Below, piece after piece: positions 16,903 through 27,504 of a stretch of DNA of 64,000 nt. A program made the translations under genes and the position numbers. The notes beneath the pieces were generated by a model. The model saw only the letters and a program-made list of their open reading frames with translations, was not told the DNA's origin and ran no database searches. The DNA is taken from contig NZ_FNBU01000012.1 in NCBI RefSeq assembly GCF_900102435.1, forward strand, positions 1 to 64,000, in the 5' to 3' direction. Positions within the stretch are counted from its first letter, which is position 1. Every line of letters begins with the position of its first letter. The stretch comes from Sporolituus thermophilus DSM 23256. GTDB taxonomy: Bacteria > Bacillota > Negativicutes > Sporomusales > Thermosinaceae.

Positions 16903-17700
16903 ATGCCTTATGAAAGCGACAGTATCATAATTCGCAATGTCAGCAAGGAATTTCATACCCGGTCCGGCAAAGTAACGGCGCTCCACAATATTAATCTTAC
17001 CATTGGCCAAGGTGAATTTTTTTGCATTGTTGGTCCAAGCGGCTGCGGAAAGACGACATTGCTCAGAATTTTAGCCGGGCTGGAAACGGCAAGTGAAGGC
17101 GACGTCATTGTTAAAACCATCGATGCCAACCGGCCCGTCAACTCGATGGTCTTCCAGGAACAATCAATTTTCCCGTGGATGACGGTGATAGAAAACGTCA
17201 GTTACGGATTGCGGATACGGGGAATCCGCAAGAAGCTTCGTGAAGAAATTGCCGAAAAATACATCCGGATGATCGGGCTTTCCAAATTTGCCCATTCCTA
17301 TCCCTGCCAATTGTCGGGCGGCATGAAGCAACGCGTAAGTGTCGCCCGTGCTTTTGCCAACGACCCGGAAATATTGCTGATGGATGAGCCCTTCGGCGCT
17401 CTCGACGAACAAAATCGCATTATTTTGCAGCAAGAACTGCTAAGAATTTGGGAGCTTGCCCGTAAAACGACAGTTTTTATCACTCATAGTATTGACGAAG
17501 CCCTTTGCCTGGGCGACCGCGTCATGGTAATGACCGCTCACCCAGGAACCATCAAGACAATTATCGATGTTGATCTACCGCGTCCCCGCGATATTGCCAC
17601 TATTCGTACCAGTATGCGTTATAACGAACTCTATCAGACTATCTGGTGCAACCTGCGGGACGAAGTAATGAAAGTTAAAGCCCAAGAGCTAAATGAGTAA
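16903..17700 (+). CDS. ABC transporter ATP-binding protein (SsuB/TauB family)
   Basis: 265 aa. Walker A GPSGCGKTT, Q-loop FQEQSIFPW, signature LSGGMKQRVSVARA, Walker B LLMDEPFGALDE and H-loop FITHSIDEA are all intact. The Q-loop FPWMTV and the C-terminal VDLPRPR are usual for the nitrate/sulfonate/taurine group. AGGAGG precedes the ATG. It ends 11 nt before a bidirectional hairpin shared with the converging pyr operon. Confidence 0.92.
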   Translation: MPYESDSIIIRNVSKEFHTRSGKVTALHNINLTIGQGEFFCIVGPSGCGKTTLLRILAGLETASEGDVIVKTIDANRPVNSMVFQEQSIFPWMTVIENVSYGLRIRGIRKKLREEIAEKYIRMIGLSKFAHSYPCQLSGGMKQRVSVARAFANDPEILLMDEPFGALDEQNRIILQQELLRIWELARKTTVFITHSIDEALCLGDRVMVMTAHPGTIKTIIDVDLPRPRDIATIRTSMRYNELYQTIWCNLRDEVMKVKAQELNE

Positions 17701-17710
17701 TTTTGTATAT

Positions 17711-17740
17711 AAAAACCCACGGAGTGCAGTTTCCGTGGGT
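17711..17740. terminator. Bidirectional terminator between the ABC importer and the pyrB-carB1 operon
   Basis: ACCCACGGA (17715-17723) pairs with TCCGTGGGT (17732-17740). The minus-strand side is followed by TTTTTATATA (strong). The plus-strand side is followed only by AATGTTGTTT (weak). Confidence 0.75.
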
Positions 17741-17750
17741 AATGTTGTTT

Positions 17751-17824
17751 CGCCAAGAGCAGTAGGACTCGCCCCCATAACCAACGGTTTGGAGACTACT
17801 GCTCCCCTATTGAGGTATGCTCCT
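17751..17824 (-). pseudogene. Decayed tRNA-Trp copy behind carB1
   Basis: It aligns end to end with the intact tRNA-Trp at 24852-24927: anticodon region TCTCCAAA.CCG, the T-arm end GAGTCCTACTGC and a 5' AGGAGCATA in place of AGGGGCATA. It has lost one base in the anticodon stem-loop, has GGGGGCGAG instead of GGGTTCGAG in the T loop, altered D-arm pairing, and no CCA. It lies between the carB1 stop and the operon terminator, so it is transcribed as part of the 3' untranslated region. Confidence 0.8.
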
Positions 17825-17845
17825 ATGGAAGGAAAAAACAGAATT

Positions 17846-20800
17846 TTAGACAAGAGCATCTCCATTGCTTACGTAATCTTGCATTGCCAGGACATACACC
17901 AAGCGGCGCTCTGACATGATCGACAGGGCGTTCATCACCTCACGGGCGGTGTCAATAGAGGTGAGGCAGGGTATAGCATATTCAACGGTAGCCCGGCGTA
18001 TTTTAAAGCCGTCTCGCTCCGGCTCTTTTCCACGGGTTAACGTATTGATGACCATGTTAATTTGCCCCTGTTTGATCATGTCAATAATATTGGGATGATG
18101 TTCGCGCACTTTATGGACGGTTTCAACATCAAGGCCTAATGCCCTCAGGTGTTTCGCCGTACCGGCGGTGGCCACGAGTTTGTATCCCATTCCGGCAAAG
18201 CCCTCAGCAATTTCGCCCACTTCTTCCTTGTCTTTGTCAGCCACGGTAAACAAAACAGTTCCTTCCCGGGGTATGTGCAGTCCCGCCGCGGTAATAGCTT
18301 TATAAAGCGCACGGGGATAGTGATAATCAATACCCATGACCTCACCGGTCGATTTCATTTCCGGCCCTAAGGAAATATCGACTTGCTGCATTTTAGCAAA
18401 GGAAAAAACAGGAACTTTGACGGCTGTATAACCTTTCGGCGGCAACAACCCTGTTTGGTAGCCCAGCGATTTAAGCGATTGCCCCATTGCCACCTTTGTC
18501 GCCAGGTTTACCATAGGCACATTGGTAACTTTGCTTAAGAACGGGACGGTTCGACTTGAGCGGGGATTTACCTCGAGGACATAGAGCGTACCGCCGGCAA
18601 TAACATACTGAGTATTTATCAGGCCGCGCACGTTCAGCCCGAGGGCCAAACGCTTAGTATAATCAACCACCGTATCAATCATTTCCTTGCTGAGAGATTT
18701 GGGAGGATAGACGGCTATGCTGTCGCCGGAATGAACGCCCGCCCGTTCAATATGTTCCATTATTCCCGGAATGAATACATCCTGTCCGTCAGCAATAGCG
18801 TCAACCTCAATCTCAATACCCTGCATATACCGATCTATCAGAACCGGGTGTTCAGGCGACGCCTTAACGGCATGAGTCATATATTCAACAAGCTCGGTTT
18901 CGTTGTCGACAATTTCCATAGCCCGTCCGCCCAGCACGTAGGATGGACGCACAACGACAGGATATCCTATCTCCCGGGCTTTAGCTATAGCTTGGTCGAC
19001 GCTTGTTATACTCGCCCCCCGCGGGCGCGGAATATTCAATTTTTCCAGAAGCTGGTCAAACTTTTCCCGATCTTCCGCCCGATCGATATCCTCGACGCTT
19101 GTGCCCAAGATTTTCACGCCTGCTTTGGCAAGTGGTCCCGCCAGGTTTATCGCCGTTTGCCCGCCAAATTGAACAATTACCCCCTCGCACTTTTCTTTGT
19201 CAAGTACGTTTAAGACATCTTCGACCGTGAGCGGTTCAAAGTAGAGGCGGTCGGATGTGTCAAAGTCGGTACTGACCGTTTCCGGGTTATTGTTGATAAT
19301 AACCGATTCAATTCCCATTTCCCGCAGAGCCCAGACAGAATGCACTGAACAGTAGTCAAACTCAATTCCCTGTCCGATTCTGATCGGTCCGGATCCGAGA
19401 ACAAGCACTTTACGTTTTGCCGTTGTCGCGACTTCGTCTTCCTGGGCGTAGGTAGAATAATAATACGGCGTCACGGCTTCAAATTCAGCGGCGCAGGTAT
19501 CGACCATTTTATAACACGGCTGAATCTGAAGGCGTAGCCGCATCTCGCGGATCTCTTCAGGCGATTTTTTCGTCAGGTGGCCCAAAGTCCTGTCAGAAAG
19601 CCCTATCTTTTTGGCCGCTGCTAGCAGCTGAGGCGACAAACCATCGCGCTGAATACGTTTTTCCATGGTGATAATGTTGCGAATTTTCTCCAGGAAGAAG
19701 CAGTCAATCCCGGTAATTTGATGAATTTCATCTACCGTAATGCCACGACGCAAGCTTTCGGCGATGACGAACAACCGCTCGTCATTGGCCAGGTTCAACT
19801 TGCCGCGAAGATCATCCGTGGTCAACGCAGCTATTTCCGGCACATGCAAACCATGCAAACCGATTTCCAAAGAGCGCACGGCCTTCAGCAATGCGCCTTC
19901 AAAGCTCCGGTCTATTGCCATGACTTCACCGGTGGCTTTCATTTGAGTACCAAGAATGCGATCGGCAAAGTTAAATTTATCGAAAGGCCAACGCGGAAAC
20001 TTCACGACAACATAATCCAGGGCAGGCTCAAAGCAGGCCTTTGTTTGCTTGGTCACAGCATTGGTTATCTCGTCTAAGTGGTAGCCGATGGCAATTTTGC
20101 TTGCCACCTTGGCGATCGGATAACCGGTCGCTTTCGACGCAAGAGCGCTGGAACGGCTTACCCGAGGATTTACTTCGATTACATAATACTTGCTGCTGTT
20201 GGGATCAAGGGCAAACTGGACGTTGCACCCGCCCTCAATTCCCAGGGAACGGATAATTTTTAGCGCTGCGCTGCGCAGCATTTGGTATTCATAGTCATTC
20301 AACGTTTGGGATGGCGCGACAACAATGCTGTCGCCGGTGTGGATGCCGACCGGATCGAAGTTTTCCATATTGCAGACCGTTATGCAGTTGTCAGCGGCAT
20401 CACGCATAACTTCGTACTCGATCTCTTTCCATCCGGCGACACTGCGCTCTAGTAGCACCTGACCGATCAGGCTGTACTTTAATCCCCGCGTGACGACATC
20501 AACGAGCTCAGCTTCATTGTAGACAATGCCCCCGCCTGTTCCGCCGAGAGTGTAGGCCGGCCGAACAATAAGCGGATACCCGATAGTTTCCGCAAAAGCC
20601 CGAGCGCTTGCCACGTCGGAAACAATAGTGCTTTCCGGGACAGGCTGGCCAATTTCCTCCATCGTTAATTTAAAAAGCTCCCGGTCTTCCGCTTTCTTAA
20701 TCGCCGTGAGCGGAGTCCCCAACAATTCAACGCTGTATTTCGCCAAGACACCTCTTTTGGCAAGTTCTACGGCAAGGTTGAGCCCGACCTGGCCGCCCAG

Positions 20801-21067
20801 TGTCGCCAGAAGGCCGTCAGGGCGTTCCTTAGCGATTATTTCCTCCAGGCAGTCAGGCGTCAAAGGTTCGATATAAACACGGTCGGCAATATTGGCATCA
20901 GTCATTATGGTGGCCGGATTGCTGTTTACCAGGACAACCTTGATCCCTTCTTCCCTTATGGCCTGACAGGCTTGCGTGCCCGCGTAGTCAAATTCCGCCG
21001 CCTGACCGATGACAATTGGCCCGGATCCTATTACCATGACTTTTTTTAGATATGCCTTCTTCGGCAT
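17846..21067 (-). CDS. carB: Carbamoyl-phosphate synthase large subunit, copy 1 (pyrimidine operon)
   Basis: 1073 aa, full length. It uses ammonia from CarA, bicarbonate and two ATP to make carbamoyl phosphate. Two ATP-grasp halves are visible, each beginning [21 protein letters not shown] or [20 protein letters not shown]; the C-terminal ~140 residues form the allosteric MGS-like domain. ATG with GAGGAGG upstream; it overlaps the carA1 end by 22 nt, so coupling is likely. It is the last gene of pyrB-pyrC-carA1-carB1. The paralogue at 28730-31951 has the same length and is closely similar along its whole length. Confidence 0.96.
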   Translation of the reverse strand: MPKKAYLKKVMVIGSGPIVIGQAAEFDYAGTQACQAIREEGIKVVLVNSNPATIMTDANIADRVYIEPLTPDCLEEIIAKERPDGLLATLGGQVGLNLAVELAKRGVLAKYSVELLGTPLTAIKKAEDRELFKLTMEEIGQPVPESTIVSDVASARAFAETIGYPLIVRPAYTLGGTGGGIVYNEAELVDVVTRGLKYSLIGQVLLERSVAGWKEIEYEVMRDAADNCITVCNMENFDPVGIHTGDSIVVAPSQTLNDYEYQMLRSAALKIIRSLGIEGGCNVQFALDPNSSKYYVIEVNPRVSRSSALASKATGYPIAKVASKIAIGYHLDEITNAVTKQTKACFEPALDYVVVKFPRWPFDKFNFADRILGTQMKATGEVMAIDRSFEGALLKAVRSLEIGLHGLHVPEIAALTTDDLRGKLNLANDERLFVIAESLRRGITVDEIHQITGIDCFFLEKIRNIITMEKRIQRDGLSPQLLAAAKKIGLSDRTLGHLTKKSPEEIREMRLRLQIQPCYKMVDTCAAEFEAVTPYYYSTYAQEDEVATTAKRKVLVLGSGPIRIGQGIEFDYCSVHSVWALREMGIESVIINNNPETVSTDFDTSDRLYFEPLTVEDVLNVLDKEKCEGVIVQFGGQTAINLAGPLAKAGVKILGTSVEDIDRAEDREKFDQLLEKLNIPRPRGASITSVDQAIAKAREIGYPVVVRPSYVLGGRAMEIVDNETELVEYMTHAVKASPEHPVLIDRYMQGIEIEVDAIADGQDVFIPGIMEHIERAGVHSGDSIAVYPPKSLSKEMIDTVVDYTKRLALGLNVRGLINTQYVIAGGTLYVLEVNPRSSRTVPFLSKVTNVPMVNLATKVAMGQSLKSLGYQTGLLPPKGYTAVKVPVFSFAKMQQVDISLGPEMKSTGEVMGIDYHYPRALYKAITAAGLHIPREGTVLFTVADKDKEEVGEIAEGFAGMGYKLVATAGTAKHLRALGLDVETVHKVREHHPNIIDMIKQGQINMVINTLTRGKEPERDGFKIRRATVEYAIPCLTSIDTAREVMNALSIMSERRLVYVLAMQDYVSNGDALV

Positions 21068-22134
21068 GTTATTTCCCCTCCTCGCAAGAGAGCACGAAAC
21101 TCTCTGAACAGATAAGTGTTGTCATCCGGACCTGGCGCCGCTTCGGGATGATACTGTACCGAGAAGACCGGCAGCGTTTTATGTCTCAATCCTTCTACCG
21201 TTCCGTCATTTACCGCCCGGTGGGTAACGATAACATCCAGATCGGCCAGCGACTGTTCATCTACTGCATAACCGTGGTTCTGCGAGGTAATAGTTACTCT
21301 TCCGGTAAAGAGATCCTTGACAGGATGGTTAGACCCGCGATGGCCGAACTTAAGCTTGTAGGTATTGCCGCCCATGGCCAACGCGAGCAGTTGGTGGCCG
21401 AGGCAAATGCCAAAGATTGGTTTTTTCCCTATCAACTCTCTTATTGTTTTAATAGCGTAGGGAACATCCTTAGGGTCTCCCGGACCGTTTGAGAGAAAAA
21501 CGCCATCGGGATCAAGACAGAGAATATCTTCTGCGCTGGTGTCCGCAGGAACGATCGTGAGATCGCAGCCAACCCCGGACAAGGAATTAAGAATATTTTT
21601 CTTTACCCCGTAATCGACGACAACCACACGCGGCCCGCTGTTTGGCATCCGGTATATCCGCTTGGTGGTCACTTCTCTTACCGTCTCCGTTTCGGTCGGA
21701 GTTTGCAAAAGGTGTTTAATTTCTTCTTCAGGAGCATTGGCCGGAACGATTATTCCCTTCATGGCGCCCTGCGAGCGGATTCTCCTCGTTACGGCCCTGG
21801 TGTCAACGTTATAGAGGCATGGTATATTCCGTGAGCGCAGATACTCACTTAGGCCGCCTTCAGCCTGCCAGTTGCTCGGGTGGGAGCAGAGCTCGCTAAT
21901 GATAAGCCCGCGGACGTACGACTTTCTGGACTGGTCGAAAATAGCGGCGACTCCATAGTTGCCAATCAATGGATATGTCAGGGTTACGATTTGTCCGCAG
22001 TACGACGGATCGGTGAGAATTTCCTGGTATCCGGTCATCCCCGTATTAAAAACAACTTCGCCGACAGACTGACAAGGACTTAGCAATTGCCCGTAAAAAA
22101 CGCTGCCGTCTGCTAAAATGAGTTTGCCTTTCAC
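21046..22134 (-). CDS. carA: Carbamoyl-phosphate synthase small subunit, copy 1 (pyrimidine operon)
   Basis: 362 aa. The glutamine amidotransferase half has the nucleophile in [12 protein letters not shown] and the His/Glu pair in [10 protein letters not shown]; the N-terminal half has [17 protein letters not shown]. It feeds ammonia to CarB. The start is a GTG at 22134 that overlaps the pyrC stop by 4 nt. Placement inside the PyrR-controlled operon makes this the pyrimidine-dedicated copy. Confidence 0.96.
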   Translation of the reverse strand: MKGKLILADGSVFYGQLLSPCQSVGEVVFNTGMTGYQEILTDPSYCGQIVTLTYPLIGNYGVAAIFDQSRKSYVRGLIISELCSHPSNWQAEGGLSEYLRSRNIPCLYNVDTRAVTRRIRSQGAMKGIIVPANAPEEEIKHLLQTPTETETVREVTTKRIYRMPNSGPRVVVVDYGVKKNILNSLSGVGCDLTIVPADTSAEDILCLDPDGVFLSNGPGDPKDVPYAIKTIRELIGKKPIFGICLGHQLLALAMGGNTYKLKFGHRGSNHPVKDLFTGRVTITSQNHGYAVDEQSLADLDVIVTHRAVNDGTVEGLRHKTLPVFSVQYHPEAAPGPDDNTYLFREFRALLRGGEITCRRRHI

Positions 22135-23420
22135 CTAATCACCTTTCCGTTCTTCATAACTATTTTACCCCCTACGATGGTTGCAACTGCCTTGCCCTTA
22201 AGCTTTTTGCCCTCAAACGGCGTGTGCTTGCCTTTGGTATAAAATTTGTTGCTGTCAACCACCCAATCAAGGTCGGGATCAAAGATCGTCAGATCAGCAG
22301 CCCCCCCAATCCTGATGACACCAGCATCAAGTCCCAGAATACGTGCCGGATTATAAGCCATTAATCTGACAATCTCCATAAGGCTTAGCTGCCCCGTATG
22401 ATACAGCGCTGTCAAAATTACGCCCAGGGCCGTTTCCAGCCCGGCAAAACCACTGGGGGCGTAACGGTACTCCATGTCTTTTTCTTCATAGGCGTGAGGG
22501 GCATGGTCGGTAGCGATCGCGTCGATCGTGCCGTCTTTAACGGCCTCGACTAGTGCGAGGACATGGTCTTGGGACCTTAAGGGCGGATTGACTTTAGTAG
22601 CGGTATCAAATCCTATAACCGCCTCATCCGTAAGACTCAGGTGGTGGGGCGTTACCTCCGTTGTAACCTTCACCCCGCGTTTTTTCGCCTGACGGATAAG
22701 TTCAACAGCCCCTTTCGTGCTCACATGAGCGATATGAATGGGAGCGCCCACATATTCGGCAAGCAGGATATCCCTCGCAACAGCTATGTCTTCGGCAACA
22801 GCGGGGCGTCCCTTCATTCCCAGCATGGCGGAAACGGCGCCTTCGTGCATGTATCCGTCGGAGACCAGGCTTTCATCTTCGGCATGGGATATAATAGGTT
22901 TGCCAAACATTCCGGTGTACTCAAGGGCTGTTTTAAGCAACCTGGCGCTGTCCACATAACGACCGTCATCGGAAATGGCTACGGCGCCGGCTAAAATCAT
23001 ATCGCCAATTTCCGCGAGCTCTTTTCCTTCCTGTCCTTTGCTCAGGGCCCCGATGACTTTTAGGTTCACAATCCCCTCGGCTTGCGCCCGCTGGGTCAGT
23101 CCGGCAACCAAAATAGCATTATCAACAACTGGCTTGGTATTCGGCATGCAGGCTATGGTGGTAAAGCCCCCGGCCGCCGCCGCATTTGTACCGGAAACAA
23201 TATCTTCCTTCGCCTCAAGACCGGGTTCGCGCAAGTGAGTGTGCATGTCAACAAAGCCGGGCGCAACCACCAATCCCGCGGCGTCAAAACACTCCGCGCC
23301 GTCAGCGGAAAGTGCCTCGCCAATCGCGGCTATTTTGCCTTCAGTAATCAATATGTCTTTAACAGCATCCATGCCATCCGCAGGGTTAATCACCCGACCG
23401 TTTTTAAGCAGAAGTTTCAA
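22131..23420 (-). CDS. pyrC: Dihydroorotase
   Basis: 429 aa, type I dihydroorotase. Zinc ligands and active-site blocks: [32 protein letters not shown] and AIATDHAPH. It cyclises carbamoyl aspartate to dihydroorotate. It begins at a TTG (23420) with GGAGGG seven bases upstream and overlaps the pyrB end by 17 nt. Confidence 0.95.
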   Translation of the reverse strand: MKLLLKNGRVINPADGMDAVKDILITEGKIAAIGEALSADGAECFDAAGLVVAPGFVDMHTHLREPGLEAKEDIVSGTNAAAAGGFTTIACMPNTKPVVDNAILVAGLTQRAQAEGIVNLKVIGALSKGQEGKELAEIGDMILAGAVAISDDGRYVDSARLLKTALEYTGMFGKPIISHAEDESLVSDGYMHEGAVSAMLGMKGRPAVAEDIAVARDILLAEYVGAPIHIAHVSTKGAVELIRQAKKRGVKVTTEVTPHHLSLTDEAVIGFDTATKVNPPLRSQDHVLALVEAVKDGTIDAIATDHAPHAYEEKDMEYRYAPSGFAGLETALGVILTALYHTGQLSLMEIVRLMAYNPARILGLDAGVIRIGGAADLTIFDPDLDWVVDSNKFYTKGKHTPFEGKKLKGKAVATIVGGKIVMKNGKVIR

Positions 23421-24360
23421 GGTTCTTCCCTCCTGTCAGCACTAAAAAGAGCAGCGCCATCCGTATTGCTAAACCGTTTTTTACCTGCTGCTGAATAACT
23501 GACTGGTCGCCATACGCCACATCCGGCGCAATCTCAAGCCCCCTGTTCATAGGGCCAGGGTGCATCAATAGCGCGTCAGGCTTCGCCAGCGACAACCTAC
23601 TGGCATTAATGCCGAATATGCGGGCGTATTCCCGGGCGGTGGGAAAGAGGCCTTTTTGCTGGCGTTCGCGCTGAATACGCAGGACGTTGACTACGTCTGC
23701 GTTTTTTAAAGCGTCCTCAACCCTGGTGTGAACAGTTACGCCTAATTTGGCGATTTCCCTTGGCATCAGCGTTGCCGGGCCGGCAACATGCACCTCGGCC
23801 CCTAGCTTTAGAAGGCCGGCAATGTTTGAACGGGCTACGCGACTGTGCAGGATGTCCCCAATTATTGCAACTTTTAAGTCTTTTATTCTTCCCTTCTTTT
23901 CCCTGATTGTGAAAATATCCAGCAGCCCCTGAGTAGGATGGGCATGAGCTCCGTCCCCGGCGTTGATTATTATCGGTTTTACGACTTTGGCCGCGAAGTG
24001 TGCCGACCCTTCCGCTTCGTGGCGCATGACGATTACATCCACCCCCATAGCTTCCACCGTAAGCAGGGTGTCCCGCAGGCTTTCTCCTTTTACTACGCTG
24101 CTAGCGCCAACCGTTATATTCACAACGTCGGCGCCAAGATATTTTCCGGCCAATTCAAAAGAGGTCCTGGTCCTGGTACTAGGCTCAAAGAAAAGGTTGA
24201 TGATCGACTTGCCACGCAGCGTAGGCAATTTCTTAATATCCCGGTCGATGATATTTTTCATCTCTTTGGCAGTTTCCAGAATAAGTTCCATCTCGTGGAT
24301 CGTCATGCTCTCCATATCGAGAATGTCCTTATCCCGTAGCGAAACCTGGCTTTTTTTCAC
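23404..24360 (-). CDS. pyrB: Aspartate carbamoyltransferase catalytic subunit
   Basis: 318 aa, from a GTG at 24360 with AAGGAGG eight bases upstream. The carbamoyl phosphate loop [13 protein letters not shown], the HPTQGLLDI loop and the HPGPMNRG aspartate site are intact. No pyrI is present, as in Bacillus-type enzymes. First gene of pyrB-pyrC-carA1-carB1, behind a ~290-nt leader with two PyrR-type attenuators. Confidence 0.95.
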   Translation of the reverse strand: MKKSQVSLRDKDILDMESMTIHEMELILETAKEMKNIIDRDIKKLPTLRGKSIINLFFEPSTRTRTSFELAGKYLGADVVNITVGASSVVKGESLRDTLLTVEAMGVDVIVMRHEAEGSAHFAAKVVKPIIINAGDGAHAHPTQGLLDIFTIREKKGRIKDLKVAIIGDILHSRVARSNIAGLLKLGAEVHVAGPATLMPREIAKLGVTVHTRVEDALKNADVVNVLRIQRERQQKGLFPTAREYARIFGINASRLSLAKPDALLMHPGPMNRGLEIAPDVAYGDQSVIQQQVKNGLAIRMALLFLVLTGGKNLETSA

Positions 24361-24377
24361 GATAAAATCCTCCTTAA

Positions 24378-24407
24378 CATAAAACTCCTCGCTATCGGCA
24401 AGGAGTT
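24378..24407 (-). terminator. Leader terminator T2 of the pyrB operon
   Basis: AACTCCT (24383 on) pairs with AGGAGTT (ending 24407), followed on the minus strand by TTATG. Its 5' arm contains CCTTGCCGA, the complement of TCGGCAAGG in the PyrR site at 24435-24468. That would be the antiterminator pairing. Confidence 0.75.
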
Positions 24408-24434
24408 AATGATAATCTGGCTTTGCCAGCACTA

Positions 24435-24468
24435 CCCTTGCCGACCTCACAGGGCCGACTTAAAGGGA
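24435..24468 (-). promoter_or_regulatory. PyrR-binding hairpin 2 in the pyrB leader
   Basis: Minus strand: TCCCTTTAAGTCGGCC, then CTGTGAGGTCGGCAAGGG. It matches the PyrR anti-antiterminator layout TCCTTTAA..GTCC-N-G-N-GAGG..AAGGA, with GCC in place of GTCC. With UMP/UTP-bound PyrR the terminator at 24378 would form. Confidence 0.8.
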
Positions 24469-24530
24469 CACTTGTATTTAATTTGTATAAAACCTTCATA
24501 ACTTATGATGAACAAACAGGTATCTTCGGT

Positions 24531-24571
24531 AATAAAAAAGCCTTCTTGGCGTGTGAGGCGCACAAGAAGGC
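24531..24571 (-). terminator. Leader terminator T1 of the pyrB operon
   Basis: GCCTTCTTG (24540-24548) pairs with CAAGAAGGC (24563-24571), followed on the minus strand by TTTTTTATT. The loop carries GCCTCAC, complementary to GTGAGGC of the PyrR site at 24601. Confidence 0.85.
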
Positions 24572-24600
24572 ATACTTATCTCCCGTATTACTCGGTATAC

Positions 24601-24634
24601 TCCTTGCCAGCCTCACAGGACCGGCTTAAAGGAT
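24601..24634 (-). promoter_or_regulatory. PyrR-binding hairpin 1 in the pyrB leader
   Basis: Minus strand: ATCCTTTAAGCCGGTCC, then TGTGAGGCTGGCAAGGA. This is a near-perfect match to the PyrR recognition hairpin. It is 20-50 nt downstream of the promoter and is followed by T1. Confidence 0.85.
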
Positions 24635-24653
24635 CCCTATATATTTTAGCTAT

Positions 24654-24682
24654 AGTTTATCAAGGCCCTCTAGCATTGTCAA
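24654..24682 (-). promoter_or_regulatory. Promoter of the pyrB operon
   Basis: TTGACA (24677-24682), 17-nt spacer, TAAACT (24654-24659). The surrounding text TTGACAATG.TAGA and ACTA.AGCTAA is shared with the region between the two pyrK attenuators, which points to a duplicated module. Confidence 0.65.
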
Positions 24683-24804
24683 CTAAAAATTAATCGTCTT
24701 CTTGCTTTTTATATACCGCTTTTTGGTCTTTTTCCTTTTCCATCCCGCATATCTCGCCTTCTAAACTTTTACATGTCCGATCCTAGCGACCATTATCAAA
24801 CAAA

Positions 24805-24840
24805 TACAAAAAATGACGCAGGTAAAAAACCCGCGTCATT
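24805..24840 (-). terminator. Terminator of the Asp-Gly-Trp tRNA operon
   Basis: AATGACGC (24812-24819) pairs with GCGTCATT (24833-24840); the minus strand continues TTTTTTGT. Confidence 0.8.
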
Positions 24841-24851
24841 CCTGATTTTTC

Positions 24852-24927
24852 TGGCAGGGGCAGTAGGACTCGAACCCACAACCAACGGTTTTGGAGACCG
24901 CTACTCTACCAATTGAGCTATGCCCCT
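24852..24927 (-). tRNA. tRNA-Trp (anticodon CCA)
   Basis: 76 nt with encoded CCA; acceptor AGGGGCA paired with TGCCCCT; anticodon loop CTCCAAA. A decayed copy lies at 17751-17824. Confidence 0.95.
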
Positions 24928-24928
24928 A

Positions 24929-25003
24929 TGGAGCGGAAAACGGGATTCGAACCCGCGACCCTCGCCTTGGCAAGGCGATGCTCTACCACTGAGCTACTTC
25001 CGC
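24929..25003 (-). tRNA. tRNA-Gly (anticodon GCC), second copy
   Basis: 75 nt with encoded CCA, same sequence as 13400-13474. Confidence 0.95.
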
Positions 25004-25005
25004 AT

Positions 25006-25081
25006 TGGCGACCCCGATGGGACTTGAACCCACGATCTCCGCCGTGACAGGGCGGCATGTTAACCACTACACCACGGGGCC
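25006..25081 (-). tRNA. tRNA-Asp (anticodon GTC), second copy
   Basis: 76 nt with encoded CCA, same sequence as 13562-13637. First of three tRNAs; a CCGGTAA/TTACCGG hairpin (about 25086-25113) lies in the short leader. Confidence 0.95.
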
Positions 25082-25119
25082 GTTCCCGGTAAAGACTTGA
25101 AGCCCCTTACCGGAATTTT

Positions 25120-25148
25120 ATAATAACATACCTTTACTTTTGCAGCAA
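25120..25148 (-). promoter_or_regulatory. Candidate promoter of the Asp-Gly-Trp tRNA operon
   Basis: TTGCTG (25143-25148), 17-nt spacer, TATTAT (25120-25125). Confidence 0.5.
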
Positions 25149-25248
25149 TCCACCTATAGCATCAGTATACAAAATTAGATCGCGCTAACGCTTTTTTTGT
25201 CGCAATATCTTCACATTTTACCTATCGCCACAATTTTATCAAACCAGG

Positions 25249-25821
25249 TTATTTCCGGCTTCCCGGTTTAATCAATGGTAATCCTTGCTTGCACAAAGGA
25301 CAATCATGCGGGTCATAGTTATTCATACCGATAGTAAGCAGCGCCGTGTAAGGCACACTGATTTTGGCCGAACCATTGCTTCTGTCCACAATTGCCCCCA
25401 CGCCGATTACCTGACCGCCCATGCTTTCCACCAGGTCGATAACCTCCTGGGATGACAGGCCGGTGGTAATGACGTCTTCCACTACTAACACCTTTTGTCC
25501 CGGCTTTATACTGAACATTCGCCGCAGAACTGTTTTACCGTCCTCTTTTTCCGCGAAAATTCCGGGGACACCCAATTGTCGCGCCACCTCGTAAGCTACA
25601 ATTATACCTCCCAAGGCCGGACCGATCACCAGGTCAGGCTTAGCTTGCCGAAAACGTTCGGCAATAACAGCGCAAATTTTTTCCGCTAAGCGGGGTTCTT
25701 TCAGGAGAAGGGCGCATTGAATGTATGTATCGCCGTGAAGACCGGAACTGAACTTAAAATGCCCCTTGCGGAAAGCTTCAACCTCTTCAAGAATGGCCAA
25801 AACTTCGCTTTCAGTTAACAT
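25249..25821 (-). CDS. pyrE: Orotate phosphoribosyltransferase
   Basis: 190 aa. The PRPP loop is VLVVEDVITTGLSSQE; FSSGLHGDTYIQ and ALGGIIVAYEVARQ flank the orotate site. The C-terminal tail has CPLCKQG, a CxxC seen in the clostridial/thermophile PyrE type. It converts orotate and PRPP to OMP. AGGAGG precedes the ATG; last gene of pyrK-pyrD-pyrF-pyrE, 20 nt after pyrF. Confidence 0.95.
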   Translation of the reverse strand: MLTESEVLAILEEVEAFRKGHFKFSSGLHGDTYIQCALLLKEPRLAEKICAVIAERFRQAKPDLVIGPALGGIIVAYEVARQLGVPGIFAEKEDGKTVLRRMFSIKPGQKVLVVEDVITTGLSSQEVIDLVESMGGQVIGVGAIVDRSNGSAKISVPYTALLTIGMNNYDPHDCPLCKQGLPLIKPGSRK

Positions 25822-25841
25822 GTAATTCCTCCTCTTGTTTC

Positions 25842-26570
25842 TTAAAATTTCAAACCGCTTTCAGCCATTTCCCGTATCACTTGACAGGCTGCTTCAGCAA
25901 TGTTCGGCGCCGCCGTAATAGGACGACCGATTACAAGATGAGTGGCTCCTGCTGCCAAAGCTGCCGACGGTGTAGCTATGCGGCTTTGATCGTCTTGGAT
26001 AGCGCCAACCGGCCGAATACCCGGTGTAACAACCAGAAAATTGTCGCCACAGGCGCGACGGATAAGCGCCGCTTCCCGCGGCGAAGCCACGACACCATCC
26101 AAACCTGCCCTTTGCGCCAATTTGGCGAGATGAACGACTTGATCAGCCACAGGCGTTTTATGTCCCAAAGCCGTCCACTCACTTTCATTTATGCTAGTCA
26201 GCACCGTCACGCCGATTAATTTGGGCCTTGGAACACCGAGTTCCGCCGCTTTTTCCGCTACGGCCATAGCAGCCGCCCGCATCATGGCCGGTCCTCCACC
26301 AGTATGCAGCGTTAGCATGGAGGCGCCAAGCCGCGTTAGTATTCCTGCACCTTGCGCCACTGTATTCGGTATATCGTGTAGTTTTAAATCAAGGAATATT
26401 TCTTTCCCCATCCTCTTTAAATAGTTAATTACTGTAACACCGACACTATAGTACAGCTCCATCCCCACTTTATAAAAAACAACCCGTTCTCCCAGCGCCT
26501 CTACAATTTCACAGACCTTTTTCATATCGTTAACATCCAGAGCCACAATTAAACGTTTATCAGCCTGCAT
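25842..26570 (-). CDS. pyrF: Orotidine-5'-phosphate decarboxylase
   Basis: 242 aa. The catalytic Asp-Lys-Asp set is in DLKLHDIPNT; LIVALDV opens the barrel, GVVASPREA and LVIGRPIT form the phosphate site. It makes UMP from OMP. AAGGAGC precedes the ATG; 13 nt after pyrD. Confidence 0.96.
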   Translation of the reverse strand: MQADKRLIVALDVNDMKKVCEIVEALGERVVFYKVGMELYYSVGVTVINYLKRMGKEIFLDLKLHDIPNTVAQGAGILTRLGASMLTLHTGGGPAMMRAAAMAVAEKAAELGVPRPKLIGVTVLTSINESEWTALGHKTPVADQVVHLAKLAQRAGLDGVVASPREAALIRRACGDNFLVVTPGIRPVGAIQDDQSRIATPSAALAAGATHLVIGRPITAAPNIAEAACQVIREMAESGLKF

Positions 26571-26583
26571 ATATATCGCTCCT

Positions 26584-27504
26584 TTAGATACGGACTTGTC
26601 CTACCAACTGGCTTACATGACACAATCCGCGTTGTCTTAGGTAGTCGGCTATTCCTTCCGCAATTTGAGTGGCAGCATGAGGATTTATAAAATTGGCCGT
26701 GCCAACCGCTACCGCACTGGCTCCTGCCAGTAAAAATTCAACGGCATCTTCAGCAGTCATAATCCCTCCCATCCCAATAACCGGCACTTTAACGGCTTTA
26801 GCTACCTGCCAAACCATGCGCACCGCAATCGGTCTTACGGCCGGCCCGGACAGCCCGCCGACAATGTTTCCTAAGACAGGACGCCAGCTGTGTACATCAA
26901 TAGCCATGCCCAGCAAAGTATTTATCAAAGAAATGGCATCCGCTCCGGCGCTTTCCACCGCCCGGGCCATAGCAACAATGTCGGTAACGTTCGGTGACAG
27001 CTTGGCAATAACCGGGACCGCAGCGTATTTTTTTACCTCGCCGACCACTGCGGCAGCGCTGTTAGGATCAGTGCCAAAAACCATCCCGCCTTGTTTCACA
27101 TTAGGACAGGAAATATTTATTTCCAGACCGGCAATACCGGAATTGGCGAGCTGTCTGGCCAATTCGCCGTATTCCTCAATGGTACCGCCGGCAATATTGA
27201 CAATTACCGGTACCTGATACTGTGACAGTTGGGGGAAAATTTCTTTTAAAAAGCGGTCTACACCGGGGTTTTCCAGCCCTATCGCATTTAGCATGCCGGC
27301 AGGAGTTTCAGCTATGCGTCGCCCCGTGTTGCCATCCCGCGGCTTAAGGGTCATCCCTTTTACAACTACCGCACCGATTTGATTTAAGTCCAGTAGGCCG
27401 GCATATTCCACGCCGAACCCAAAAGTGCCCGATGCCGCCATTACCGGAGTCTTCATTTTGATACCGGCAATGTCGACCGCCAATGCTGCATTATAACTAT
27501 TCAT
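26584..27504 (-). CDS. pyrD: Dihydroorotate dehydrogenase B, catalytic subunit
   Basis: 306 aa, class 1B. FMN barrel with [10 protein letters not shown], the active-site Cys in [20 protein letters not shown] and [14 protein letters not shown] for the phosphate site. It needs PyrK to pass electrons to NAD+. ATGA overlap with the pyrK stop shows coupling; AGGAGG precedes the ATG. Confidence 0.96.
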   Translation of the reverse strand: MNSYNAALAVDIAGIKMKTPVMAASGTFGFGVEYAGLLDLNQIGAVVVKGMTLKPRDGNTGRRIAETPAGMLNAIGLENPGVDRFLKEIFPQLSQYQVPVIVNIAGGTIEEYGELARQLANSGIAGLEINISCPNVKQGGMVFGTDPNSAAAVVGEVKKYAAVPVIAKLSPNVTDIVAMARAVESAGADAISLINTLLGMAIDVHSWRPVLGNIVGGLSGPAVRPIAVRMVWQVAKAVKVPVIGMGGIMTAEDAVEFLLAGASAVAVGTANFINPHAATQIAEGIADYLRQRGLCHVSQLVGQVRI

